A stretch of DNA of 64,000 bases from Aurelia coerulea. Lineage: Eukaryota > Cnidaria > Scyphozoa > Semaeostomeae > Ulmaridae. The stretch spans positions 8,550,743-8,614,742 of the forward strand of contig CM076962.1 in NCBI GenBank assembly GCA_039566865.1, given 5' to 3'. Numbering within the stretch: position 1 is the stretch's first letter; each line of letters opens with the position of its first letter. This document shows positions 45,885-57,574 of this stretch, piece after piece. A program made the position numbers and the translations under genes. The notes under the pieces were generated by a model, which made no database searches, had not been told where the DNA came from, and saw nothing but the letters and a program-made list of their open reading frames with translations.

Positions 45885-45915
45885 CAAAAACGTCAAAAAC
45901 GTCAAAAACGTCAAA
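45885..45915 (+). repeat. 9-bp tandem repeat (GTCAAAAAC)
   Basis: Three to four units immediately left of the satellite. A related AAAAATACAAAAAA stretch flanks the far right satellite edge in reverse (57700-57730). Confidence 0.8.
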
Positions 45916-45935
45916 AATACAAAAAATCTGTAATT

Positions 45936-46731
45936 ATTTACAAATTTCAACTCAATTCAACAAAACTACAATGTATAGCACTATCAGAAGTTGGAAGGGA
46001 TCCGGATGTAACTGCCGCATATGTAAAACTTAGATTGAAACATTGTAAATAGGGTAGAGTTGGCCTTTATTAGCATTAGCTACTTTCCAGCCAACTGTAA
46101 ATAAATTGTATTATTATATATTATTATTATTCGGTTGACGTAAAAACCGCATTTCTACCTTTTACCGTTTCCCAGAACATCTATCAAATGTGTAGGCCAT
46201 CCTGGGTGACGTCACACATATAGCTCTCCTATGCGGATAAATGTTTCAAGATACTGTCTCAATTGTTACAATTTTCAAAATTTCAACTAAATTCAACAAA
46301 ACTACAATGTATAGCACTTCGTTTGACGTACAAAAACCGCATTTCTACCCTTTGCCGTTTCCCAGAACATCCATCAAATGTGTAGGCCATCCTGGGTGAC
46401 GTCACACATATAGCTCTCCTATGCGGATAAATGTTTCAAGATACTGTCTCAATTGTTACAATTTTCAAAATTTCAACTAAATTCAACAAAACTGCAATGT
46501 ATAGCACTTCGTTTGACATAAAAACCGCATTTCTACCCTTTGCCGTTTCCGAGAACATCTATCAAATGTGTAGGCCATCGTGGGTGACGTCACACATATA
46601 GCTCTCCTATGCTGATAAATGTTTCAAGATACTCTCTCAATTGTTAAAATTTTACAAATTTCAACTCAATTCAACAAAACTAACATGCATAACGCTTCGT
46701 TTTACGTAGCAACCGTATTTCTACCCTTTGA
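45936..46731 (+). repeat. 188-bp satellite, left array (forward)
   Basis: About four units, in the orientation ACCGCATTTCTACCC...ATCAAATGTGTAGGCCAT...TGACGTCA...CTCTCCTATGCGGATAAATG, opposite to all arrays to the right. The first unit is broken by a LINE 3' end (45984-46131). Complete units carry a perfect TGACGTCA. Confidence 0.9.
45984..46131 (+). pseudogene. LINE 3' end, last codons and tail only
   Basis: Begins in the final coding block, WKGSGCNCRICKT then TAG at 46031-46033, followed by about 100 bp of 3' UTR ending in an ATT/TATTATT tail. It is the C-terminal CxCxxC motif of the LINE family at 46735 and 41354. Satellite continues on both sides. Confidence 0.75.
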
Positions 46732-46734
46732 CCT

Positions 46735-48627
46735 GTGTCGTTACGAGTGAAAATAAAACATCAGATTAAGAACTTAGAGCGACTACAAGGAATCACGTTA
46801 GAACGTCTAGCAATGTCTAAACATTGGAAAAAGGATTCAAAACAAATTGGTGAAAAAAATATGATAACTGAAGACTCAGAGATTGCAGAAATTTTTAGTA
46901 ATTACTTCGCAAATATAACAGAAAGTCTAGGAATTTCTGAGGATCAGGCAGTGTTATCACCAACAAATGGAATAAATGATCCCATTGAAAAAGGTATCAA
47001 GAAATATGAAAATCATCCTAGCATCAAGATGATTAAAGGAAGTTGTGAGCTAAGCCAATTTGAATTCAAGCCGGTGACTGTAAGTGAAATATTTCTGCAG
47101 ATAGAAAAGCTAAATTCAAAGAAAGCATCACCGTTAAACAGCATCCCTGCCAAGATCCTTAAACAAAATTCAGACATTTTTGCCGTCCTCATCCAGAAAA
47201 TTTTTAATTCTGATTTGTCAAGAAACAATTTTCCAAAAGAACTGAAAACTGGTGAGATCTCGTCTCTTTTCAAACGTCTTGATGCTTTTATCAAAAAGAA
47301 TTATAGACCGATAACGGTTTTATCATCTGTTTCCAAAATTTATCAGAGGGTTTTAGAAAGTCAAATAAAATCTCATGCCCTTAGCTTCCTTTCTCCTCTT
47401 TTGTGTGGATTTCGAGAGGGCTATGGAACCCAGCATGCACTTGTAAGACTAATAGAGACTTGTAAAATGACCTTAGATAAACAGGGTATAGCAGCAGCAC
47501 TACTTATGGATCTCTCAAAGGCTTTTGATTGCTTAAATAATGAGCTCTTGATTGCAAAATTAAGTGCTTATGGTTTCAGTGTGAGTGCATTGCGGTTGAT
47601 CCATAGCTATCTCAGTGAAAGGAAGCAGAGGGTGAAGATAAATGGGTCTTTCAGTACGTGGAGAGAAACAGTAATTGGAGTGCCACAAGGTTCGGTCTTG
47701 GGGCCTCTGCTGTTTAACATATACCTAAATGATCTCTTCATGTTTGTGAAAGACACTCAAATCTGCAACTATGCAGATGATACGACAATCTATGCCAGTG
47801 CTAACAACATTGAAAGTGTCATCAAAACATCAGAGAGTGATGCCCTTAAAATTACAAAATGGTTTCCAAACAACTGCATGAAGCTGAATGAGGACAAATG
47901 CCACCTAATGGTATTTGGAGACAAGAGTAACAATGTTTCTATAAATATCGGAAGTGTAACGATAAATGAGAGCACAGAAGAAAAGCTGCTGGGTGTGATT
48001 TTTGACAAAAAGCTCAGCTTCAAACAGCAAGTAAAATCTCTTTGTAAGAAGGCTGGTCAAAAGCTACATGCTCTTTCAAGAATTTCTCATTTCCTTGATA
48101 CTGAGCAGCTGAAACGAATAATGAAGGCATTTATCTTGTCCCAATTCAACTACTGTCCTCTTGTATGGATGTTCTGTGACAGAACATTGAGCATTAAAAT
48201 TAACCATATTCACGAACGGGCATTGCGAATAACTTACAAAGACATGAGAACAGATTTTGATACGATGTTACTGAGAGACAATTCGGTCCCACTTCACATA
48301 AGGAATTTATAATTGCTAATGACTGAAGTCTTTAAGACAAAATTGAGCCTTAATCCCAGCTTCATGAAGGACATTTTCGTTGAAAAACAGGTTTCTTATG
48401 GGTTAAGAGGCTGCCATAACCTATCCTTGCCACAAGCACGCACTACGTGCTATGGCTTAGAGACAATATCGTTCCTTGGGTGTATTTTATGGCAGGCACT
48501 TCCCAATGACCTAAAACAGTCAGATACTCTCTCCAGTTTCAAAAGGAAAATCAAAACCTGGAGGGGAGAGGAATGTAATTGTAGAATATGCAGACATTTC
48601 GTGGCACAGGTTGGGTTCTTGAGCTGA
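46735..48627 (+). pseudogene. LINE RT, nearly intact, one stop (CxCxxC-tail family)
   Basis: Coding covers the linker (EIFSNYFANITESLG), RT (KKNYRPITVLSSVSKIYQRV, AALLMDLSKAFDCLNNELL, GVPQGSVLGPLLFNIYLND, YADDTTIYAS) and thumb/C-terminus (EEKLLGVIFDKKLSFKQ, FNYCPLVWMFCDR). A TAA at 48310-48312 stands where relatives have Gln (NLQLLM; CAA to TAA). The same frame then goes on to CNCRICRHF and the stop at 48625-48627. It is 5'-truncated, with no endonuclease. Its 3' UTR appears to be entered by the PLE at about 48850, since an (AAT)n tail typical of this family lies at 50588-50606. Confidence 0.9.
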
Positions 48628-48849
48628 TATTAAATTTTCTGCTCTGTATTTACCGAAAAAAAAAGAAAACATTGTAAATATTAAAAGCATTGTAAAAATC
48701 TGTAAAATGTATCTGTATTTAATCATTCGGAATTTTATTTATTTTTTACTTTTTTCTTACAAATTTTACTTTTTTAGATAGTAGTCTTGAATTAGCTCTT
48801 AGTTATAGCTATTGTATCTATATGTATATATGTCAAGTAATAATAACCC

Positions 48850-50162
48850 TAATGAACCACATATTAACACTAAATAACTTTAACTTTAATGGAAGACACT
48901 TCCTCCAAATAAAAGGCTGTGCCATGGGCACTGTAGCAGCCCCATCATATGCCACCATTTACATGGGACATTTTGAAGAAACCCACATCTACCCAGAAAT
49001 TAACAATGATTGTCTCTTCTACGCCAGATACATAGACGACATCTTCCTTATATACACAGGCCTAGAAACCCAACTCGACGAATTCCTGACAAACCTCAAC
49101 ACGAAACACGACTCTATTAAATTTGACCATGAAAAATCAACACAATCAGTCGCATTTTTAGATACTTTAATATACATTGATGAAAATAGACAACTACAAA
49201 CAACGCTTTACACGAAACTAACTGATACCCATAACTATCTACATTTTAAATCTTCCCACCCTAAACATCTTAAAGAAAGCTTACCCTACTCCCAAGCACT
49301 AAGACTTAGAAGGACCTGCTCTGATAATAACGAACTTAGTAAACACAGTAACAAATTAAAACAACAATTCATAGCACGTGGTTACTCCCAAACCTTAGTA
49401 GACAACCAGATAAAAAAAGCGGTCGATATACCAAGAGAAGATACCTTAAAGCTAACGACCAAAGAGCGGAATAATCGCATCCCTCTTGTAACAACATTTA
49501 ACAATACCCTCCCACCAATGGCTAAGATTATCCAAAACCGCTGGGATATTTTAAAACTAAAACCAAACTTGAAAGATATTTTTAAGGAACCTGGTATGCT
49601 AGCCTATCGTAGGCCAAAGAACCTTAAAGAAATGGTAGGAAGCAATAACATTTTAAATAACAAAGTTATCCGTAAGACACCGACAATAAATACTATTAAA
49701 TTTTGTAAACCATGTAATGTTAGAAACAGTCTATGCTGTAATCACCTTAAATCTACCAACTCATTCACTAGTTTTGTAACTAAGAACACATATAAAATCT
49801 ACCATGAATCCAACTGTAAAAGCAAAAATGTGATATATCTGTTAGAATGCACACGGTGCTCAAAACAATATGTCGGAAAGTCCGAATGGCCGTTCAATAT
49901 TAGACTCAACAACTATAGGCATAGAATCAAATCAACAGACTACGATAAACTACTCCCCGTTGGACAACACTTTCGCCTAGCAAACCATGACTTCTCTACA
50001 GATGCAAAATTTACCATCATAGAAAAGATTGAAAAAAATGTATCAGATGAAATAACTTTTATTTTAGAATCACATGAAGATAACTGGATGTTACGTCTTA
50101 AAACCCTATCCCCAAATGGCCTAAACAGCAAACTTAACCACCCAGAAAGCATAAGATTATAG
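48850..50162 (+). pseudogene. PLE reverse transcriptase / GIY-YIG endonuclease, C-terminal part
   Basis: The frame is open for about 437 codons after truncation. RT remnants: NHILTLNNFNFNGRHFLQI, KGCAMGTVAAPSYATIYM and YARYIDDIFLIY (YIDD). A linker with Cys pairs (FCKPCNVRNSLCCNH) precedes the GIY-YIG domain: NVIYLLECTRCSKQYVGKS, then the Arg-bearing helix NIRLNNYRHRI. The end has EDNWMLRLKTLSPNGLNSKL. GIY-YIG coupled to RT is diagnostic for Penelope-like elements. The first part of RT is missing, so it is not functional. Confidence 0.92.
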
Positions 50163-50327
50163 CTCTTTAACAAATGGATAAGCCACAGAATTACGTTCAC
50201 TTTTTTGTCATTACATTATTTCCCTGTGGCTTGTTATTTCTTAATCATTCGTAATTTCAAACAATTAATTTAGCGTCATATTTGTAAACATAGATTGTAA
50301 AACAAGTTGCATTAGAAAATATCACTC

Positions 50328-50369
50328 ATTCTCCTGATGATGACCACACGGTCGAAACTAGTTGGGAAT
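50328..50369 (+). ncRNA. Hammerhead ribozyme motif 1 (PLE)
   Basis: Stem I ATTCTC/GGGAAT; core CTGATGA (50334-50340); stem II GACC-ACAC-GGTC; core GAA; stem III ACTAGT, a palindrome; then T as the residue before the cleavage point (GUU). One extra base (T) sits between CTGATGA and stem II. Minimal hammerheads with very short stem III are known from PLE ends; a palindromic stem III can pair between two copies. Activity not shown. Confidence 0.75.
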
Positions 50370-50587
50370 TGAGATAAAATTTGTATGTATATATTCCAGC
50401 TCGTCTTTCTTTTTGTTCACCTTTATATATGTCTTGTATGTATATAAGATGTACACAAAAATAGAGACGATTTGAAGTTCTTTAATTCTTTTATTTCATT
50501 CTTCTAATCGAATCATCATTCTTTCATTCTGTCTTGTATGTATATTATATATATATATATATATGTAGGCCTACTTTAAATAAATTG

Positions 50588-50606
50588 ATAATAATAATAA
50601 TAATAA
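50588..50606 (+). repeat. (AAT)n run, probable LINE 3' tail
   Basis: Follows AATAAATTGAT; matches the tails of the LINE copies at 42460-42479 and 40849. It probably belongs to the LINE starting at 46735, displaced by the PLE. Confidence 0.6.
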
Positions 50607-50848
50607 AGAAAGTACTTACTTGAAGAACTCTGAACTTGATAAGCTCGCTACAAGAAGATTGCTACATGAATATCTTAACGTCGATTTCTTCCGTCTTTGG
50701 CGAACAGCAATAAGTTGACAAGTTGATAAAAGTGATTGATGCGACGTTCGTGATGAAGAAGGCAGATTGAGTTTGAAATATTTCCCAGGGCGCTTCTCTG
50801 TAGCCCAAACAAACCTTTAGGCAATCTTGCAATACCAACGTTGATTAA

Positions 50849-51711
50849 CCCTAATCCGACCGAGGGGGGGGGGGGATGTTTTCCACCCCCTCTCTGTTTT
50901 TTGCAAAGCATTCATTAACGGCAAAAGCTATGACCCTGAAACTCTCTTAAAATTATTAATTATCTATTAGCTACATTTTAACAATAAAATTTTTGAACAA
51001 TGGGTGTCACGTGACAGGTGACACTACCATATTTGGAGGATGGTATTGGAAAAAGTAATGTTTTAGATATTTTTACTCCCAGAATTAGTTCCAAATGTTG
51101 ACTATTGTATTTTAAAAGAATCACGAAACAAATAGCTTTCTATTGTTATCAATAACAATGGAATTTGATGACGTCAGCATTCTTAAATGATGACATCATT
51201 CGGGCCGCCATTTTGGGTCATATTGGCAAATTTTTAAGCTTTTTCCAACAGATAGTGTTAAAAGTGCATAGAATTGCGTTATGCAATACTTTTAAAGGAT
51301 TTTGAGCCAATTATTATCAACTTTTGGTGGAAAAACACAGTTTGTAAGTCATAAACTTTTGCCATTTTCTTCCAAAATAACATTCTAAAAACACCTTTAT
51401 GCATCATATTTGAATTGGAAATGAAAAATGCGCCGAATAAGAGGGAAAAAAGTGATTCACATTACCTTTATTCCGTTTTTAGAACAAATCAGCCCATATA
51501 TTTCGCCATTTTCCAGCATTATGACGTCATAGGGACGTCACCTAATGAGGTGGTAACGACCAAAACTACCAATCGCCTAAGAATAGTTAGGACTACCCCT
51601 TGCCAAGTTTCAATGATTTTTCATTAGTCTACGGCTATTTATAGAGGGGGGGTTGAAAACACCCCCCCCCCCCCTGCTATGTTAGATCAAAAAAGCCTGG
51701 TAGGATTAGGG
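50849..51711. mobile_element. TTAA-flanked MITE (piggyBac-like), 863 bp
   Basis: Inverted ends CCCTAATCCGACC and CCCTAATCCTACC, flanked by TTAA (50845-50848, 51712-51715). Near each end a run of G or C (12 or more) is followed by GTTTTC-Ms and a C or G run, the same plan as the MITE at 9875. Two TGACGTCA palindromes occur inside (about 51169 and 51522). No transposase. Confidence 0.88.
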
Positions 51712-51869
51712 TTAAGAGGAAATTAAACAACTCAGGTTTCTTCTTAGAAAATATTTGAGTTGTGGCTATTAATTGCTAAACAAGTGCCGGCAATGGCTGC
51801 ATTTCCTACATCAAAGAGAAATATGGTAAAATAGTTACAAAAATAGGAAGCATTTCACAGTCTAGTTTT

Positions 51870-54751
51870 AGCCACAGTAGAGCTATATGTGTGACGTCAC
51901 CCACAATGGCCTACACATTTGATAGATGTTCTGGGAAACGGCAAAGGGTAGAAATGCGGTTTTTACGTCAAACGAAGCGGTATACATTGTAGTCTTGTTG
52001 AATTTAGTTGAAATTTGAAAAATTGTAGCAATTGAGACAGTATCTTGAAACATTTATCCGCGTAGGAGAGCTATATGTGTGACTCACCCACGATGGCCTA
52101 CACATTTGATAGATGTTCTGGGAAACGGTAAAAGGTAGAAATGCGGTTTTTGTACGTCAAACGAAGCGCTATACATTGTAGTTTTGTTGAATTTAGTTGA
52201 AATTTTGAAAATTGTAACAATTGAGACAGTATCTTGAAACATTTATCCGCATAGGAGAGCTATATGTGTGACGTCACCCACGATGGCCTACACATTTGAT
52301 AGATGTTCTGGGAAACGGCAAAGGGTAGAAATGCGGTTTTTACGTCAAACGAAGCGCTATACATTGTAGTTTTGTTGAATTTAGTTGAAATTTTGAAAAT
52401 TGTAACAATTGAGACAGTATCTTGAAACATTTATCCGCATAGGAGAGCTATATGTGTGACGTCACCCACGATGGCCTACACATTTGATAGATGTTCTGGG
52501 AAACGGCAAAGGGTAGAAATGCGGTTTTTATGTCAAACGAAGCGCTATACATTGTAGTTTTGTTGAATTTAGTTGAAATTTTTAAAATTGTAACAATTGA
52601 GACAGTAACTTGAAACATTTATCCGCATAGGAGAGCTATATGTGTGACGTCACCCACGATGGCCTACACATTTGATAGATGTTCTGGGAAACGGCAAAGG
52701 GTAGAAATGCGGTTTTTTACGTCAAACGAAGCGCTATACATTGTAGTTTTGTTGAATTTAGTTGAAATTTTGAAAATTGTAACAATTGAGACAGTATCTT
52801 GAAACATTTATCCGCATAGGAGAGCTATATGTGTGACTCACCCACGATGGCCTACACATTTGATAGATGTTCTGGGAAACGGCAAAGGGTAGAAATGCGG
52901 TTTTTACGTCAAACGAAGCGCTATACATTGTAGTTTTGTTGAATTTAGTTGAAATTTGGAAAATTGTAGCAATTGAGACAGTATTTTGAAACATTTATCC
53001 GCATAGGAGAGCTATATGTGTGACTCACCCACGATGGCCTACACATTTGATAGATGTTCTGGGAAACGGTAAAAGGTAGAAATGCGGTTTTTGTACGTCA
53101 AACGAAGCGCTATACATTGTAGTTTTGTTGAATTTAGTTGAAATTTTGAAAATTGTAGCAATTGAGACAGTATCTTGAAACATTTATCCGCATAGGAGAG
53201 CTATATGTGTGACTCACCCACGATGGCCTACACATTTGATAGATGTTCTGGGAAACGGCAAAGGGTAGAAATGCGGTTTTTACGTCAAACGAAGCGCTAT
53301 ACATTGTAGTTTTGTTGAATTTAGTTGAAATTTTTAAAATTGTAACAATTGAGACAGTATCTTGAAACATTTATCGGCATAGGAGAGCTATATGTGTGAC
53401 TCACCCACGATGGCCTACACATTTGATAGATGTTCTGGGAAACGTCAAACGGTAGAAATGCGGTTTTTACGTCAAACGAAGCGCTATACATTGTAGTTTT
53501 GTTGAATTTAGTTGAAATTTTGAAAATTGTAGCAATTGAGACAGTATCTTGAAACATTTATCCGCATAGGAGAGCTATATGTGTGACTCACCCACGATGG
53601 CCTACACATTTGATAGATGTTCTGGGAAACGGTAAAAGGTAGAAATGCGGTTTTTGTACGTCAAACGAAGCGCTATACATTGTAGTTTTGTTGAATTTAG
53701 TTGAAATTTTTAAAATTGTAACAATTGAGACAGTATCTTGAAACATTTATCCGCATAGGAGAGCTATACGTGTGACGTCACCCACGATGGCCTACACATT
53801 TGATAGATGTTCTGGGAAACGGCAAAGGGTAGAAATGCGGTTTTTACGTCAAACGAAGCGCTATACATTGTAGTTTTGTTGAATTTAGTTGAAATTTTGA
53901 AAATTGTAGCAATTGAGACAGTATCTTGAAACATTTATCCGCATAGGAGAGCTATATGTGTGACGTCACCCATGATGGCCTACACATTTGATAGATGTTC
54001 TGGGAACGGCAAAGGGTAGAAATGCGGTTTTTACGTCAAACGAAGCGCTATACATTGTAGTTTTGTTGAATTTAGTTGAAATTTTGAAAATTGTAGCAAT
54101 TGAGACAGTATCTTGAAACATTTATCCGCATAGGAGAGCTATATGTGTGACTCACCCACGATGGCCTACACATTTGATAGATGTTCTGGGAAACGGCAAA
54201 GGGTAGAAATGCGGATTTTGTACGTCAAACGAAGCGCTATACATTGTAGTTTTGTTTAATTTAGTTGAAATTTTTAAAATTGTAACAATTGAGACAGTAT
54301 CTTGAAACATTTATCCGCATAGGAGAGCTATACGAGTGACGTCACCCACGATGGCCTACACATTTGATAGATGTTCTGGGAAACGGCAAAGGGTAGAAAT
54401 GCGGTTTTTACGTCAAACGAAGCGTTATACATTGTAGTTTTGTTGAATTTAGTTGAAATTTTGAAAATTGTAGCAATTGCGACAGTATTTTGAAACATTT
54501 ATCCACATAGTAGAACTATATGTGTGACGTCACCCACGATGGCCTACACATTTGATAGATGTTCTGGGAAACGGGAAAGGGTAGAAATGCAGTTTTTACG
54601 TCAAACGAAGCGCTATACATTGTAGTTTTGTTGAATTTAGTTGAAATTTGGAAAATTGTAGCAATTGAGACAGTATCTTGAAACATTTATTCGCATAGGA
54701 GAGCTATATGTGTGACTCACCCACGATGGCCTACACATTTGATAGATGTTC
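51870..54751 (-). repeat. 188-bp satellite, main right array (reverse)
   Basis: About 15.4 units of 187-188 bp, reverse orientation to the left array. Units differ at a few diagnostic sites: TGACGTCA or TGACTCA, TTTTTACGTC or TTTTTGTACGTC, and GCAAAGGG or GTAAAAGG. The last unit is cut by a LINE at 54752. Repeated 78-codon frames (52758-52994, 53134-53370, 53321-53557) are by-products of the repeat. Confidence 0.96.
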
Positions 54752-56546
54752 TTTTTTTTTTTTTTTTTTTTTTTTATATATCATTATAAATTCTTTACAA
54801 GACGAATTACTTATGACGCTACCTACTAATTACTCTACGAAACACTACAGGACGATAATACCACGGGGAGCAATAGACTATGACAACCCCGCGGTAACTA
54901 ATATAGAAGGAAATAAAAACTACTGGGTGAATCAGGAAAGATGTACCACCCGCCCGCAAAACCGCACCCCAAGAGCCACCCAACCGATTCGCACAATTAC
55001 ATAGAGATTTTAAACGACGTGTCAAAGAGGTTAAAACGAAAATTTTGTCCAGGCCTCGGTCGAGGATTTGGAAAAGAATTAGACGAATCGGATGTGTGAC
55101 CCCCGCGCCACGACTCCCCGAGCAGGCAACACACCCCCCGACCCACCCATTACATAAAGATACACGTAATTTCTGCTAAGAAATAAATCAACCATACGGA
55201 ACTTTACATACAAGACACTTTACGAAGACATACTTGGTGGTTGGATGAGGTATGACTAGATATGATGCGGTCCTAATCGAATCGACCAGTTATTTTGATG
55301 AATTCTAGAGTCAATTCGAGAATATTTTTGTTAACGTCATTGGGAAGGTCTTTGTCACCATATAATAAAAGTTGCGTTAAGACCTCGTTTGGAATATTAA
55401 CATATCCAAGTGGTCGTAGTAATGCTAAGACTCGAAAGAGAAGATTTCGGCGTTGAACCTCAAAGGAAGGGCAAAGCAACAAGAAGTGTTCCGTATTCTC
55501 TATACCGTCGTTCGTAGGGCACATTGGGTTGATGGTATCCCTAAAATTATGCTTGAACTTATGAAAGTTCAATTTGCTAAGACCAACCCTAAGTTGAGTA
55601 AGATAGGATAGTCCTACTGGATCATGAATCCCAAAGACAGATTTAGCAGGGGGGCGGATTATGGACAGTAGCCTTTTCTTAAAAATAGCAATGGTTGGTG
55701 CAAGTCTAATCTCTGGACATAGATCATTCCATTCAGACAAGCAATTGGGATAGAAGCTAGATTGAAATCTCTCAGTCCTTGCCCGAATTCGCCCAATGAC
55801 ATCCTGTCTGCGAAGAGAATATTGCGACTGTTGAAGTTGCGGGATTGGATCCGTTGTATATGCGGGGGATAGGCTATTCATGATTTTGTAAAACAAAGTG
55901 AGGCGTCTACTCCACCTTCGGGAACTTAGTGACTCCCAACCGAGCTCTGCGTACAGCTTTTCCCGCGATGTTCCTCTCCATGCCCCTGTAACGGCTAGAG
56001 CTGCAGAATATTGGACGGACTCTAACTTTTCCATTAAATTTGGTAATATGGTATTGCCGCTGAAATCACATACTTTAGCCGGAATATGGTAGATAACATC
56101 TCCGTAATCTAGGTGGGGTCGCACATAGAGCTTAAATAATTCGTTAAGAGTATGCCTGGGCAGATACTTGGAGAGACATTTCAGCAGACCAATGCCCTTT
56201 CTTGTTTTAGATATAGCTGCTTTGATATGAGCGGAAAAAGAAAGCTTTGAGTCCAGGATAATTCCTAAATGTTTATGTTCTTCTACTTTCATCACCGGTA
56301 TGTTATTAAAACGAATTACTGGATGGTGAATTTCAATTTTTTTCTTAGAAAATACCAATTCCACAGCTTGTTTTTGTGGATCTGGATTAAATGACATCTT
56401 CCAATCATAGGCCCATTTTCTTATCAATTCTAAGTCATGGTTCATGTCAGTGGCAGCTATATTTGAGTCTTCTACTACGGTAAACAATGAAGTATCATCA
56501 GCAAAAAGCTTAACATTGCACTTTAAGCCTGCAGTTAGATGTTCGC
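54752..56546 (-). mobile_element. Poly(A)-tailed LINE inserted in the satellite
   Basis: Minus-strand insertion: the poly(A) tail reads as a T run at 54752-54775 on the plus strand. The 11-bp TSD ATAGATGTTCT is exact (54742-54752, 56547-56557), and the satellite unit resumes in phase. It is 5'-truncated inside RT. About 500 bp of 3' UTR separates the stop from the tail. Confidence 0.93.
55273..56546 (-). pseudogene. LINE RT C-terminal half, open frame
   Basis: Coding runs without a stop from the truncation point (KLFADDTSLFTVV, FADD box) through HLGIILDSKLSFSAHIK, YVRPHLDYGDVIYHIP, YSAALAVTGAWRGTS, LYAELGWESLSSRRW and YSLRRQDVIGRI to a C-terminal Cys/His-type motif (CPTNDGIENTEHFLLLC), ending at 55273. 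The motif resembles the zinc-binding C-terminus of many I/Jockey-type LINEs. The RT fingers and endonuclease are missing. Same family as 565-1217. Confidence 0.9.
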
Positions 56547-56935
56547 ATAGATGTTCTGGGAAACGGCAAAGGGTAGAAATGCGGTTTTTACGTCAAACGA
56601 AGCGCTATACATTGTAGTTTTGTTGAATTTAGTTGAAATTTGGAAAATTGTAGCAATTGAGACAGTATCTTGAAACATTTATCCGCATAGGAGAGCTATA
56701 CGAGTGACGTCACCCACGATGGCCTACACATTTGATAGATGTTCTGGGAAACGGCAAAGGGTAGAAATGCGGTTTTTACGTCAAACGAAGCGTTATACAT
56801 TGTAGTTTTGTTGAATTTAGTTGAAATTTTGAAAATTGTAGCAATTGCGACAGTATCTTGAAACATTTATCCGCATAGTAGAACTATATGTGTGACGTCA
56901 CCCATGATGGCCTACACATTTGATAACTTTGGTAG
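56547..56935 (-). repeat. 188-bp satellite, continuation between insertions
   Basis: About two units, continuing the main array after the LINE. Ends at the TSD CACATTTGATA of the next insertion. Confidence 0.94.
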
Positions 56936-56995
56936 GTAAGGTACTTAATAATAAATTGTAAAGAGATTCGGATGCAAAAAAACGAGAAGATTTAG

Positions 56996-57036
56996 CACAC
57001 TGAGGCCTTTCTGACTTGTGTCGTCATCAGAGTGTG
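56996..57036 (-). ncRNA. Hammerhead ribozyme motif 3
   Basis: On the minus strand: stem I CACACT/AGTGTG; core CTGATGA; stem II GAC-ACAA-GTC with a C/A mismatch at its base; core GAA; stem III AGGCCT (palindrome); then C before the cleavage point (CUC). Total 41 nt. All core positions match the hammerhead consensus. Activity not shown. Confidence 0.72.
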
Positions 57037-57096
57037 ACTTTAATAAACAGAACTGCGTTATGAACTGCGTTATGAACTGTCTTATGAGTTCTGTTC

Positions 57097-57574
57097 AAGG
57101 GTGTTAGGACACGGATATTTTAATTACGTATTTATTTACCTTGTTTTGATCTTCGTCTTGTTTTCTTGTCTTGTTTCTTCTCTGCTCTGTTTCCTCTTGC
57201 TGATGTAAATGCCTCGTGTTATTTGAATATATCTTCCTTGTATTCCTGTGTCTTAGCGCGCCTTCGAAGAAGAAAGGTTTTTACACCGCAATACCATATT
57301 AAATATTACACCGCATTGGACGAAAAGGCTTTATGAGAGTTTGCGGTGATGACTCTCCCATCAGTATTTAATATGGCACTGCGGTGTAAAAACCTTTCTT
57401 CTGCGAAGGCGTGCTAAGACACAGGAATACAAGGAAGATATATTCAAATAACACGAGGCATTTACATCAGCAAGAGGAAACAGAGCAGAGAAGAAAACAA
57501 GACAAGAAAACAAGACGAATATCAAAACAAGGTAAATAAATACGTAATTTAAATATCCGTGTCCTAACACCCTT
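57097..57574. mobile_element. 478-bp foldback element with 9-bp TSD
   Basis: Arms of about 215 bp (57097-57312 and about 57361-57574) are nearly perfect reverse complements, with ends AAGGGTGTTAGGACACGG. TSD GTTCTGTTC / GTTCTGTTT (57088-57096, 57575-57583; one mismatch). The transcript would fold into a long hairpin. Confidence 0.9.

Larger units (their letters stand above)
48850..50420 (+). mobile_element. Penelope-like element, 5'-truncated
   Basis: Begins within RT, contains the GIY-YIG endonuclease, a stop at 50160-50162, and a 3' region with a hammerhead motif (50328-50369). It seems to lie in the 3' UTR of the LINE starting at 46735. Exact ends and TSD are obscured by TATATGTA-rich sequence on both sides. 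Confidence 0.8.

Noticed and set aside
52758..53557. Repeated 78-residue proteins on the minus strand
   Set aside because: They arise from the 188-bp satellite, whose unit length is not a multiple of three; frames close after one unit.
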